Below, piece after piece: positions 34,201 to 45,722 of a stretch of 64,000 nt of DNA. This DNA comes from Aquanectria penicillioides (Eukaryota > Ascomycota > Sordariomycetes > Hypocreales > Nectriaceae): assembly GCA_003415625.1 (NCBI GenBank), contig PYIU01000003.1:6138001-6202000 (forward strand). The letters run 5' to 3'. The notes under the pieces are model-generated. The model was not told the origin of the DNA, made no database searches, and worked only from the letters and a program-made list of their open reading frames with translations. Position 1 is the first letter of the stretch. Every line of letters starts with the position of its first letter. A program made the translations under genes and the position numbers.

Positions 34201-36699
34201 TTGGAAAATCGATAGTGCTCTCGATCAACCTGGAAGCAGCCGTTTCTACGGCTCGGACCTCGGTGCCAAAATTAGCCATCAACGCGCTGGCATCGTTCTC
34301 GCCGCTCTGATCTAGTCCCCGGTTAAGAGATGGAGTCTTGCCGGGAGTTTTTCCAGATACAAAGAGGACAAAATCAGCTTGTTGCAGGGTCTCGAGAATG
34401 ATACTCCATGCCGGGCCAAGAGTTGGGCCTAACGCAATGCCCAAATTAAGAAGAGCTCTAAGACACAGAAGATTTCGCGTGTTCAACGCTACCGCAGCTG
34501 AATCGAATGAAGCTTGTCGCTGCTTCTCTCCAGAAGGCGTGGTCGGTGTCAGACTATCAACACTCAACAGTCCACGAGCATTGCTAAAAAGACTATTTCC
34601 CGTCTCAGTAGGCGTGCTAGGGGTTTGCGGCCGTGATTGCCCTGCATTAAGACAAGCAGTGATAAGATTGGGCGGAACAGCTGCTTTGCCCAAGGTGGTT
34701 AGGAATGCATCTCGGGGTGTCGCGAGATGTAGCAGGCCTGCCACGTGGGCGAACCGTTGAAAAGCTCGGACTAGGCCATGATAATACTCCGAATCCAACG
34801 CAGCGTAAAGAAACGTCGAGCATGTAGCAAGGATAGCTGGCCAGCATTGGTCCACAATGCTGGCACAGACTTTAATGTCAGAGAATAAGGGGTGATCCTC
34901 CAAAGTTAGCGGATTGAGGGGAACCGGGTTTCTCTTAAATGAGGCCGATCTCTCGAGTTTGCTCCTTGGGTATTGGCTCTCTGAATCAAGCTGAGAAGGA
35001 GTAGGGGAATCACGGCCACTGGTCTCCTTTGAGGTTTTGCGTCGTCCTCTAGTCTCACCTGGCACGGTGAGGGGCAGAATGAACTTGGCCAGGCCGTCAG
35101 ATACAGATGAAATGCATGCTAACACAAGGCCATAGATATAAGACTCTGGGATGGGAGGCGCCTCAGTTTTATCCAACTGATCGATGCATGGAACACGGAC
35201 CGAACTCCATTGGGTGCTAATGCCAGTGATGGTAGTCTCTGAAGTCACCGAACCACCGATTATTCCCGTCATACTACTGGCTTCGAGCATGGCATGGTCA
35301 GATGGGTTGGAGCTTGAGTGAACGCTGGCAATAGGCATCGTCGATTGATGTCCTAGTCCGATAACAGCGGGCTTCTCGGTGCTGAGTCGCACAAATGTAG
35401 CTATTAGAGGCTTTAGGATATCCCTTTCCCCTTCTTGGGCGTCATATATCGCAAAGATACGCCTAAGCAGGGCATGTTCCGCAAAGACACCACGGAATAC
35501 CTCCATGCACAAAGCTCGCTTCCACAGCGCATCATCTTGGTCAAGGAGCTGGGTGAGAATTGCGAGAGACTCGCCACACTCTGATGGCAGAATGCCAATA
35601 TGTCGCCGTAGTAGGGTATAGAGGATACGAACAAGCCGAACTGTCGTGGCAAAATTTGGCCTGCCTTTGAGGGCACTCGTGATTAGTGGCATCACCCGCA
35701 CGCGCAAGATCTGGGCTTGCTCGGGATGGTTGGTAAAAACACTAGAGTGATTGGTAATGACAGACTCAATCAGTTCCAACCCAAATGTTTGCGGAAGTCC
35801 TGAAAACCGCAAAAACTCGGGGCGTTGATTTTCTGTCATTAGACAAAGGTCATTAAAAATCTACCAACGTCAGTATATGTCACCGAAGACTTGAAAAATG
35901 ACATACTCTATAAGCATCTAAAGCGGAAGCGCGGTGTTCTTGTCCCTCTAGACCTGAGGACTCGGTCACTCCGGTATTTTCCCCTAGTTTCTCTACGAGG
36001 GCGTGAGTACATGGCATCAAAATCATCCAGTACCAGGGAAACCTACTATCCTCGGCAACAACCTTGTCGAACACAGACACCACCAGCTGTTGAAGGGTGG
36101 CTGCAGAAGTATGGCTAACGATAGCATTTTTGCTGCTCTGTAAAGTGAAACAAATATTTAAAGCGGTCACAAGCAAATTTCCTTGGAGATCAGAAGCATA
36201 GTTCTGTAAGAGTGATGGCAATGCTTGGAGAATCTTCAGTTGCACATCCAGGCCAGCTGACGTGGCCTGCATCAAAGACTCCAAGACCTGATTTAACTTG
36301 GAACGGGGAAGGGCCCGGGCGACGATAAGTCGCTGAAGACAGACAATGGCGATGGCAGTAAACTTGGCATTCTTGGTCCCACAGGCGATGATGAAGGGGT
36401 TGACAAAGTTGACTTTCTGGGCAAGCTCTATAAGACAGGCGTTAGATGTGGCGCCAGAGCTAAGCAGGGAATGGGATGCGGACCTTCGGGAGCGGTTTGC
36501 TCGGAAGGGTTCCTCAAACTCTTCAGCTCTTCGAGCGACTTCTCTGCAGCCTGGATACGCGATGAGACACTTGGACGGGGAAATCGGTAGTGGTCGTGGT
36601 TGACCGAGCAGGGTAGCTCACTTGTCGGAGATCATTGTGCTTTCGCTTGCTCTCCTGGATGAGGTTGGCCAGCTCCGTGGCTAGTAGTTGGGTCGTCAT
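31254..36699 (-). CDS. MON2: MON2 homologue, endosome/Golgi trafficking scaffold
   Basis: Large peripheral membrane protein related to the non-catalytic parts of Sec7 Arf-GEFs; MON2 works with the Dop1/Neo1 flippase complex in endosome-to-Golgi traffic. Six exons: 36699-36622, 36550-36484, 36427-36047, 35992-35907, 35860-33368 and 33317-31254, giving 1722 aa (yeast Mon2 is of similar size). The N-terminus MTTQLLATELANLIQESKRK and AAEKSLEELKSLR is the typical DCB start. DAYRIFNDLCLMTENQRPEF lies at a junction, and RDAFLTTLGKAAVPPN is shared with the Sec7 family. The long C-terminal half is alpha-solenoid. Intron 3 (35993-36046) is exactly 54 nt without an in-frame stop, so reading through would only add 18 residues; splicing is preferred because the inserted FPWYWMILMPCTH looks foreign. 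Other junctions are supported by CTAAC/CTGAC branch sites. Confidence 0.9.
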
Positions 36700-36895
36700 C
36701 TTGGGCAGCCCAGAGCACGTGTCAGCTCATCGATGAGCATGGAGCTTTTTCACAAGTCCATACAGCTCCCGAAATAAAATTTACGGCCACCCTAAGATGT
36801 CCCGTTCCCAGAGACGCTGTTTGATGTCGTCGTAGGCAGTGATGTGTCCCTTGTAGATGAGGCGGCAGAATCTCTCACCGCCCTCCACCTCACGT

Positions 36896-36967
36896 GGGGC
36901 AATGGTGGAGGGCGCCGGGTTTTCACTACGGTGAGGAACTCCTGGGTTCGAGCCCCGGTTCTGCCCC
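36896..36967 (+). pseudogene. tRNA-like sequence (degenerate tRNA or tRNA-derived element)
   Basis: An A-box-like TGGTGGAGGG at 36903 and a perfect B-box GGTTCGAGCCC at 36945-36955 are spaced as in a tRNA gene. The T-arm (CTGGG/CCCGG around TTCGAGC) is intact. GGGGCA at the start can pair with TGCCCC at 36962-36967, but two extra bases sit before it. An anticodon-arm loop TTTTCAC would give UUC (Glu), yet its stem has mismatches. The unit runs into C9 then A9. It is more likely a tRNA relic or the head of a short retroposon than a working tRNA. Confidence 0.4.
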
Positions 36968-37589
36968 CCCCCCAAAAAAAAATTTGTTTTTCGTTCTTAC
37001 TAGCTCAACCCGGACCCCTGCTACTTGTTGCATCGCGTCTCCTGACCTATGGCAGATGGTGTGGGATGGAACCATACTGGCCCAAGGTTGACAGAATGAG
37101 AAAAGCATTATAATCTAAACTGCAAATGGCGTGGTGGCCTTTCTTTCTCTTATGTATGAGAACCTTTGACTTCCATTTATTGATTATTCTGGTTTCACAA
37201 GTCTATTGAATCATGCCATGTTGGGACATTCACTTTGTATCTAATGGTAGACTCTCCAAACCTCGCTCTAGAAGACTGAAAATCGTTTTCAATAATGATC
37301 CACACCTACTGATTCTAATAGGTACTATTTTTGGTGGCCTGCAGGTCATCTGCAGGGGTTTGGGAAGCATTACCCTAGAGTTTGTCGGATTTGAAACGGG
37401 GCTTGTCGTCAAGAATAATGACAATGAAGCGAATTGTGCGATAGATCATTAGGCTAATCAATTCTGCATCTTGATTCTTGTTTTTCGTTTACTTATCGCA
37501 ACTGATTGACCTATGTCGAATAGTGATGTTTTGAAGATCACTTGAATCCGGAAGGCACTTAGATGTTTGATGGCGCCTACATGGTACTC

Positions 37590-37730
37590 GATGCAATAAA
37601 AACGGTGGATTTACTTTTAAAAATACATATCACAACGAAAATTAAATTGCAATAACAATAAAATAAAAGCATAGTTGTATATAAAAATAAATTAATCATA
37701 AGGTAATATTTATGAAATACCTACTTTCCC
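37590..37730. repeat. AT-rich low-complexity segment
   Basis: Nearly pure A/T with AATAAAATAAAA-type runs and no ORF. Similar in character to 6330-6540. Confidence 0.4.
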
Positions 37731-38664
37731 CCATCTTCTGATGAATCAGGCAAGACGATATAATGTACCGTAAAACACATTATGCTCCTCTCATCTTTGA
37801 CGATCTCGGCTTGAGTATAAAAAAAAATCACACAATGGAGATATTACAGCTAAGAAATGCATGTTCGTCATATAAAATAGAGGAACCCGCGAAGAATATT
37901 TTTTCTTGGCAGGAAGAAAATAAGTGGAATGCTGCAGTTTCAATCTGTTCCGGCCAAACTACAGTGTCCCCCATAAAAGAATGATGTCCGAAAGAAAGAA
38001 TTCAGGATACTAGGAAGAATGTTGAAGAAGAAATACCAAAAAATGACTAAGACACCCTTATGACGAGCAAAGTTTTTGATCACGGGTCTAAAGTTGGTGG
38101 AGAAAGTCGGCATCATCAAGCGCCTCCGGATCCCCTCAGTGAAGTCATGTGATTGGAGACTGATCAGTATCAGACAGGCGCGGGGTGACCACCCACCAAC
38201 GACGGAATGAATGTCCGACAGTAGGTATGTGACGGATAGATCGGTACACCTCCTCTTTTTTTTTTTTTTTGCCTTGCACCATCGTTGAGACAGGGATTCC
38301 CCCTTTTCCTTGTCTTGATCTGCTTTTCTGGCAACATCATCTCTGTGACATTTATTTGACATTTATTCAAGAAAGTCGCCTTTGCCGGCTGGCACCGGGT
38401 TCTCTCACCAGGAGCCTGTGGGAAAACTGGATCGGGTTCGGTAGTGCAATTCGCCACCCAACCCTCCCTGCACCGCAAACATCACCTATCGCCTCCCGTT
38501 GTCCATCCGTCGGATCTTCAACGACCGTTCTCCTTCCATCTCGATTCTAACCGCCTCAACACCGACACATGAACACGACCAACGCCTGGCGACCCAACCA
38601 CCTGTACACACTGTGACCACACCCCGCACGTGATCCCGCACCTCCTCCTTCAACCAGTGATTTC

Positions 38665-40527
38665 ATGCCCAGCCCTCCGCCTCCGAGTTACCACACCGCT
38701 TGCCATCCAGAGCCCTTGCACGGAAACCATGTTGGATCCAGATCATCTTCCAGCATGGCGCACCATAACTCCTTTTCACCGCGGCTGAGCCCAGCTCTGC
38801 CGTCGTCGTCGTCGCTCCACGACATGGCTCCGCGCAACCGAAAGCTCCGCCTCCTCGTGGCTGCCACCGGGCCCCGCGATACCTCTTGGGCACAGGCCCT
38901 GGTCGTCCGCCTCTCCAAAAACTCACAGATAGAGGCTCGCGCGATCGTGGACGATGTGGTGCCGCGACTGACGCAGACTATAATTGTGATGCAGAACCGG
39001 ACCCTGGCGTTGGGTATGGGAGACCGGGCCGACGATATCGAGTTTTATCGACAACAAGCATTTGAACTGGTGGAATGGGCAGATCTTTTGGTGTGCGTGC
39101 CGCTCGACGCGGACAGCATCGCCAAAATGTTGATAGGCGTGACGGATACCTTCCTCGGAGAAGTGCTACGGGGTTGGGATACTCAGAAGCACATTGTGCT
39201 GGTGCCTGGAATGAGCACTCACATGTGGTCAAATCCGATGACGAAGAAGCACCTGAACAAAATCCACAGGAAATGGAGCTGGATCCGAGTGGTGGCACCA
39301 ATCCTATGGCATTACGAGGGCACAACCAACCCGAAACGTGTGCCCAATTGGAATGGATTCAACGAGGTATTAGGAATTATCCGGAACCAAGCAGACCTCT
39401 TGGGACTCGGACGTGACGTGGAAATCACGACAGGAATGGCGATGGTCGCCGACGGCGATGTCAAAGTCCAGTCAAAACTGCCACCAGAAATCTGGACCAT
39501 TATTCTTGACTATGCCGGGGATTGGGAGATTGCCAAGGCGTTGGGCATGTACACCAACCTGAAGATGCCTTCGCCTTGGACATTCCAACCCAGGGACCCG
39601 TCAGATGCTCTCAAAGTATACGAGCACGAACTGGAGTGGAGCGTTCTCACGTGCAACTCGGCAGCGATATGCAAGAAGCTATCACAGTCTCCACCCAACT
39701 TTCATGATATCTCGGCGCTTGTGGTCAAGCTAGTCATCAAATTTGGTCTCATTGATGTCCTGAAGTACATGGAGGCTAACCGACCTGATCTCTTCAAGGC
39801 GTTTGATGGGACAACACTGCCGACGAAAGCGTCGGCATACTATCCTCGCACCGATATCTTGGACTATTGGAAGCAAAGCCGTTGGTTCCGAGACCGGCAT
39901 ATGTACGATGCAGAAGCCGTTGATGGTGCATCCAAGAACGGGCACGTACGTGTATTGGATTGGTGGTGGCGCCAGTCGGGACTATCGCTGCGATACACCG
40001 AAACAGCGTTGGAGCAGGCTAGTGGAAATGGCCATCTCCTGGTATTAGAATGGTGGCGCGACGCGGCTGCGCAGGACGATCAAGTCGTGCTGCGACCGGG
40101 CCGGTCTCTCCTGTGGGCAACTCAGCATGGACAGGCTGATGTGCTACGATGGTGGGATGCATCAGGGATACCCGTTGCACATGGAGATGGTGTTACCAAG
40201 ATGGCTAGTCGCTGGGGACAAGTCGATGTCCTGGAGACGTGGAGAGAGCTAAAAGGTGACGACAAGCTGGTGTTTGACGCCGAGGTGCTGGTACCACCAA
40301 CTATATACCAGCACGTGGCTGTACTGGAGTGGTGGCGTAAGTTTGCCCATGGGGAACTGCCTGGCATGGAGGGCCGCAAACAAATGGTGGAGTTCCGAAC
40401 TTGCAACATTGAGGAAGCATTGGAAGACAGTATCGGGGACCAAAGCGTGGTCCGGCGATGGTGGACGCAGAACGGGCTGAACCTAGGACTCCGAAATGAC
40501 GAATGGCTCAAGACGAGATATCTCTAG
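38665..40527 (+). CDS. Flavoprotein (PPCDC/HAL3-like) - F-box-like - ankyrin-like repeat fusion protein
   Basis: Single exon; 620 aa from this ATG, or 567 aa from Met54, which would skip a Ser/Pro-rich leader. Residues about 60-250 resemble the HFCD flavoprotein domain of phosphopantothenoylcysteine decarboxylase and HAL3: LRLLVAATG, EWADLLVCVPLDADSIAKML, then PGMSTHMWSNPMTKKHL. The active-site His expected before WAD is replaced (AFELVEWAD), and the PxMNxxMW motif has Ser for Asn, so decarboxylation is doubtful although FMN binding may persist. SKLPPEIWTIILDY (270-283) resembles an F-box start. From about 410 to 610 come repeats of the form ASxNGHxxVLEWWxxxSG, an ankyrin-like module rich in Trp pairs. 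The role is unknown; a scaffold or ubiquitin-ligase adaptor is a guess. The leader upstream is C-rich. Confidence 0.8.
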   Translation: MPSPPPPSYHTACHPEPLHGNHVGSRSSSSMAHHNSFSPRLSPALPSSSSLHDMAPRNRKLRLLVAATGPRDTSWAQALVVRLSKNSQIEARAIVDDVVPRLTQTIIVMQNRTLALGMGDRADDIEFYRQQAFELVEWADLLVCVPLDADSIAKMLIGVTDTFLGEVLRGWDTQKHIVLVPGMSTHMWSNPMTKKHLNKIHRKWSWIRVVAPILWHYEGTTNPKRVPNWNGFNEVLGIIRNQADLLGLGRDVEITTGMAMVADGDVKVQSKLPPEIWTIILDYAGDWEIAKALGMYTNLKMPSPWTFQPRDPSDALKVYEHELEWSVLTCNSAAICKKLSQSPPNFHDISALVVKLVIKFGLIDVLKYMEANRPDLFKAFDGTTLPTKASAYYPRTDILDYWKQSRWFRDRHMYDAEAVDGASKNGHVRVLDWWWRQSGLSLRYTETALEQASGNGHLLVLEWWRDAAAQDDQVVLRPGRSLLWATQHGQADVLRWWDASGIPVAHGDGVTKMASRWGQVDVLETWRELKGDDKLVFDAEVLVPPTIYQHVAVLEWWRKFAHGELPGMEGRKQMVEFRTCNIEEALEDSIGDQSVVRRWWTQNGLNLGLRNDEWLKTRYL

Positions 40528-41161
40528 GGCGGCCGCATCTGATGGATTGGGTTGGGTTGGGTTGGGTGCCCGGAATCCCGGGACCCAAGGACCTGGCTCC
40601 TGGTGGTGCCTGGAGGACCCTTGGATCTGCGAGCTGATGGCAAGATATTTGCGCATCAATGCATATGCGTGTGCCCGAGAGCGTCACATCGTCGGAAATC
40701 GGAGCTGGAAAGTGGAAAAGGCTTGCGGGAAGCGACGGGTGGGGGAACATGGATACGCTTTTTAATCATTTCATGGCGCGCGGGTGTTTACCGAGTCTTG
40801 ATTTTTTGGCGTTGGGATTCTTTTCTCACTCTGCAGACTGAGACTGGCGGAGTGGGTTTCCAGTCCATGATGGGTACGAGATGATATGAAGGGTGGTAGC
40901 ATTCAGTTTGGAGTCGATGATAATGTTTGAACATGATGGACAATCGCAAAATGAAACTGGGAGACCAATACGAACATGACCAGATCACACAGACAGACTT
41001 ACAATTGCACTGCATTGCTCGACTCCCCTGGACTGAACAAAGTTTAAATTAAGACCAGGTTGAATGAAGCCCAAACACGGTTCGACCTCGCCCCCACTCC
41101 CCCCATACAATTTGAGAATTGAGTAGCATGGCATCATTCCTCTCGCTGGCCAACTTCACTA
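40528..41161. other. Intergenic, downstream of the flavoprotein fusion
   Basis: About 630 bases. It starts with a (TTGGG)4 tandem run at 40547-40566, then shows no supported gene. Confidence 0.5.
40547..40566 (+). repeat. (TTGGG)4 microsatellite
   Basis: Four perfect tandem copies of TTGGG, 20 bases after the stop codon of the preceding gene. Confidence 0.85.
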
Positions 41162-41618
41162 CTATAGCATATGTGCGTGTCCTGAAGCAGCAACAGCCGG
41201 CGGCATCGGCGTTTCGGCTTCTTCTCCAAGTGAACCGCGGTAAAGAAGGCTACGCAGCGCAGCAAAGAAGATGACACCCAGGAGACTCAATCCCAAACTC
41301 ACGGCCCTGCCAAGAAACGCATCCTCATCTAGAGCAAGCTGTGTGGAGCCCGGCTGGAAGAACATGAGCGGTATGCTGCGGTACCTACGAGGCAATCTGG
41401 GGAGAAAAGAGGGACCGGGCCGGCCGGGTAATTTAGAGGCATAGGGACGGATGGGCGACGGCGGTCAGTGGCAGGGCGCGCACGAGAAGCGACAAGTAGG
41501 TACGCATCATGGCGCGTAAGAGAAGAGTCGGTGGTCCTGGCGGTGGTGCTGTGGCAGGTCCATGGTCGCAAAATGGGTTGAGGCTAGTCAAGGTCGTCGC
41601 GATATCGTTTGGATGCAT
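41162..41618 (-). CDS. Possible small membrane protein, two exons
   Basis: Tentative model: exons 41618-41449 and 41396-41162, joined across a 52-nt intron (GTCCCT donor, CTCTAAAT branch-like site, CCCCAG acceptor), give 134 aa in frame. The N-terminal part (LNPFCDHGPATAPPPGPP, then LLLRAMMRTYLSLLVRALPL) could include an amphipathic helix. A clear membrane segment is VSLGLSLLGVIFFAALRSLL near residue 95, followed by an acidic-Pro tail. The balanced composition and regular reading frame across the splice look gene-like, but I recognise no family, and the donor is weak. It could be a mitochondrial or ER tail-anchored protein. Confidence 0.4.
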
Positions 41619-44600
41619 CGCCGTTAGCGGGAGCGCTTCTCCACACCACCCCGCTTAAGTAATTCGGCTGAGCAAAACAGGCAATTGGCCCCCCGGTCGA
41701 CCAAGGGTCGCTTGGGGAGTTGCTCTGACCAATTCCAGTGCCCTGTTTGCTTTTTCTGCGTGTATCGGCATGGCTTTTCTAGAAGCTGGTGCTGCACACT
41801 TCCGTACATGCGAGGGAACGGTAGCTCCACTTTACGCAGAAGGAGGCTTGCGGCTTGAAGGCTTGGTACCTCTTGAACATTGAGTGCCGCCCGGCCGGCA
41901 CTCGAAAAATGTCACTGCTGCACCGTGGGCGACTCAGCGATCTTCTTGGCCTGTGTTCCCGGTCCGGGCATGAGTTCACTCAGTTTTGCACTCGCAAATC
42001 GAAAGGCCCGCCTGCCGGGGGCGCCATTGTAAGCTTGATGGCACTAAATGAGAGACAATAAGCGTCAGCAAGCGAGTGAGCAAGAAAAGAGAGCAGAACG
42101 TGGGCCATTCCTCTTGTTTTCTCCAGTCTGAGTGAAAGCGAGCCCGGAAAACGAACCACACCCTCCCCAGCTGCTGCCAGGCCCCATTTATTTTGTCCAG
42201 ACTGGCCCCCCTCTCCGCCACTCTGGTGTTCTCGTCTTTTTTTTTTTGTGGCCTCCGGATGGTACGTGTGTAGACACATGTAGTATCTATTACGTTTTGG
42301 CGCATCCGGCGGTGCCATTAAGGAGAAGAAATTCCTGGGGCCCCGCGAGCTCGAGCTTTTACCTCGGACGTTGGGCGACCTTGTTAACTGGAGAAGACGG
42401 AGAAGCGGAGAGAAATCAGATCTGGGGAAATAAACGTGAAGTAATAGAGATCTCGAGAGATGGTTCGTGGTTCGTGGGATCGTCAAGGTGAAGATGGAGG
42501 TGAGGCCGAGGTGAAGGAGGGGGAATGTCGGGCGGGCGTTGGGGTACATGGACCCTCTTACTTCGCGGCAACTTGTGAGGGGTACGGCCAGCTTGCTTTT
42601 GCGCCTGGTGTGTGTGCGCGTACTCTACTCCAACTCGCGGTATCGGAGTTGGGGGAAATTGATAGACACAGAGGGGACAGAGGGAGGGCGCGATAAGGCG
42701 TGGTTGGCCGTGGTGTTGGGTTGCGTTCGTAGAGGGCAGTGGCCTGTGCAGCGCTGGAGATATCCCTGTCCCCTGCTGTCATAGTTTCTGTTGCAGGGGA
42801 GGGGCCAAGTCTATCACTCAGCAGCGACCTGTCCGCCCCCTTCCCCTCCGTGGTCCAGGACATTCGTAATGGCCATGACTACAATCCGCATCCTTAGAAC
42901 GACGCAAAACCACGCGGTGCATCGGTCTACCGTCCGGAAACGGAGCAGATTGGCTCCAAAAAAATTGGAGGCGAAGTAATGCCAAGCCCTTATTCCCCCG
43001 CATTTTCTCCTCTTTTTCACCCTTTCCTATGCTTCTCTCTCTTCCTCTCGTTGCTGTTTGCCTTTGCGGCTGGAGGCAGCAATGACGGGTGGCCTCTTGG
43101 AAGCAATGCATTGGCTGGCTGGCTGGCTGGCTAATTCTCCATCTTCGGCTTCCCATGCATCTGGCTGTCGTTCTCCCCCACAACGGGCCCTCCTCGTGGC
43201 CCAACTCTCGGCGAAGGCGAACTGCCAAGAGGTTGGAACGGTCGAGTCCTGGGCAGACCCCACTGGGCCATTGTGCACTCGCCGGAAAGGCTCACAGCGC
43301 CGTGAAAGCTTGTGGTTCGCGGGCTGCCTAGGAGGCTGAATAGAGTCAACTCTCGACTTTACGTACGTAAGTACATTCGTTCACGCATTCGCCTGGTCTC
43401 GCCCATCGACACGGCTGAAACCACCGACGGCATCGCCATTCTTCACCATCTATTGGACACCAGGCCTCGTGAGCTGGGCGTCGTCCACCCTGTCTCTGGG
43501 CCTTTACACGAGCGCGCGTGAGCGTCTGAGAAGTCCTCAGCACGTTTTGCCTCGTGTCCCGTGTGCCCTGCGCGTGAACCAACGGCCATCTCATCTCATA
43601 GGACGCTTCGCTCTTCGGTCGGAAACCCGGAGCAAGAGAGACCAGGGCCTGGCATGATTTGTGGTGCGGTTGCGACGATGCAGATGCGGCTGCGGTGCGC
43701 GATTCGGAACCCAGTTGTATGCTGCGAACGGATCGCTGTCAGCTACCCAACCGGGTCTAACCTGGCATCACGTTTCTTGGCACTCAAATCTTGTCACGAA
43801 ACTCTGGCCAAGACCAGAAACCTGGTCTCTCGCATGAGAGCAGGTTTTAGTTGTGATCTGATCTCTATCTTGCCGCCGCGGACTCGCCGTTGATCCAATG
43901 GTGTGCACCGTGAATACATAGGCATGCCTATCAGTGATGTCCGGGCCAACTACGGGTCCACGATAATCTTAAGGTGTGGTCCCCGTGTTGGAGAGCATCT
44001 CGGGGATCCAGTCAGGACGTTTGGATAGTCAGGGCGCCTACCAAGAGGAGAAACTCTTTCCTTTCCATGCCCAGGGCCCCCGCCGGCGGCCGGTGGAGAC
44101 TGGAGGCTCCAGGGTCCCCACTAACACTCTACGAGGTGGGATTGCAGTATCACTGATAACAGGGACTTATCGTGGAGGCTTGACTACAGGCCATTACTTC
44201 GAGTGCTCTGAGCAAAACCCACACTCGTGGACGCTGGGCCGGCAGTCACCCACTGGCGTCTTGGCACTACGTCGGTTGCGGTGGGAGCCGCAAAGAAGAG
44301 GACCTGTCTCTGGACCACAGGAGGCAGCATGTCAGAGATTCAGCTGCTCCAGACAACAATGGGGGGAGGTGGTCATGCGGCGGACTCCAGCATCGCTTGC
44401 GCGGGAGACAGGGCGACAGGGGGAGCATTGGCATGGTGCCAAGCGCCAGGGAAAACGATCAGCGTTCTGCATTCTGTGACTCTGGTACTCTGCGCAAAGT
44501 GACTCTGGCGATGCCAAGAGTATCGAGGAAAAAAATTTTCCTTTCTTTTTTTTGGTTTGCCGTTCCTGAGCCAAAGAGGCAAAGGGCAGGCCTGGCAGGG

Positions 44601-45722
44601 GGTGCCACTGGCTCCAACAGGCGTCCTCCCTGCCGCGCCCATATACCCTGGCAAGCTTGACAAGCTAAGGTTAACATGATTTAGCTTTTACTCTGCGCAG
44701 AGGACTACGACCGACTACCTGTGGTGGCATGGGCCGTATTGCATTGCCTCTCCAAAGTCCAAACCATCTTAGCAGTCACAGTCGCACACCAACTCGTCTA
44801 CATCCGTGCTTCCACGCATCCACTCAGCCAACCGCGGCCCCGGGTTCGTTCCAGGAGGAGCCCACCCGCACCCCTGGCAACCTTGGCAACCTTGCCTTGC
44901 CCATACTCCATACATGCTGCTACCAACGAAGGACTCCCAAACCTTAGCTTCCAAGCCATCGACGCTGCACATCACGGCCGTCTTTCTTGGCAGAACTCCT
45001 GTTCCCATTTCCCTCGCCGCCGCCCACTACCCGATCAGCCGAGTCATGTCGCGCATTCCCCCACACTAAAGGGTACTTCCTTGAGGCTCATGTCTACTTC
45101 CATCCCCAAGGACCGGCCCGGTCTGCTAGGGAAGATCCCAACGACCAGCGTCATCTCTCGAGGGCCCTCGTCGTTGGAACGCCCGCTCGGGTATCCCCAT
45201 ATGCCACCCGTAAGTGCGGTCCACGGGAGTACGTATGTACTATGGATGCTTGCGCATGGCTTATCACCGCATCGCACCACACCATCCTGAGTTTCGTTGC
45301 CGCGGTGGGACCTTGCCACCCCCTGCGGCTGTCTTCAGCTCCCCATATTCATGGCTGGCTCAATGCCCGATGACTGGTTCTTGTTGGCGCGTCATGACCA
45401 GTCTGCCCTTCTAGAAGACCGGCCCGGTTGTCATGAGCATCCTTGGCTATGAATCCTGGACCTCAAGGTCCTAGCCTCCTAGCTGTTGCTTCAACCCAGA
45501 GCCATCCATCTTTAAGAAGGCCGACCCTCCCCTCCCGTTGCAATGTCATGACCAAGCTGGTGTTTCCTCATCAACCTTCTTCCCTTGTCTATTGATTGAT
45601 ATTCGAGTCTCCCCAGACTTGTTTCTCCAAGAAGGGAACCCGATCCTTTTTCATTTCATCTTCGAGATCGACAAGAAACAAGAAAAACCTTGTCTCATCA
45701 ACAACTCGTCCATCCCGCAACC
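41619..45722. other. 4.1 kb without a convincing gene, upstream of the permease
   Basis: Numerous overlapping ORFs of 60-190 codons occur on both strands, with no recognisable domain and no dominant frame. A (TGGC)n run lies at 43112-43132, and T-rich tracts near 42238-42248. The last few hundred bases are CT-rich and probably contain the permease promoter and leader. Confidence 0.45.
43112..43132 (+). repeat. (TGGC)5 microsatellite
   Basis: Five tandem TGGC units at 43112-43131, preceded by T. Confidence 0.8.

Larger units (their letters stand above)
36700..38664. other. Intergenic region with a tRNA-like sequence and AT-rich segment
   Basis: Nearly 2 kb. A damaged tRNA-like sequence sits at 36896-36967, followed by C9-A9 homopolymers. 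From about 37590 to 37730 the sequence is strongly AT-rich. A T14-like tract lies near 38258. The part before 38665 is C-rich, like a fungal leader. No supported protein gene. Confidence 0.5.

Noticed and set aside
44721..45290. 189-codon plus-strand frame upstream of the YAT permease
   Set aside because: Low-complexity Pro/Ser/His composition; probably promoter or leader of the permease.
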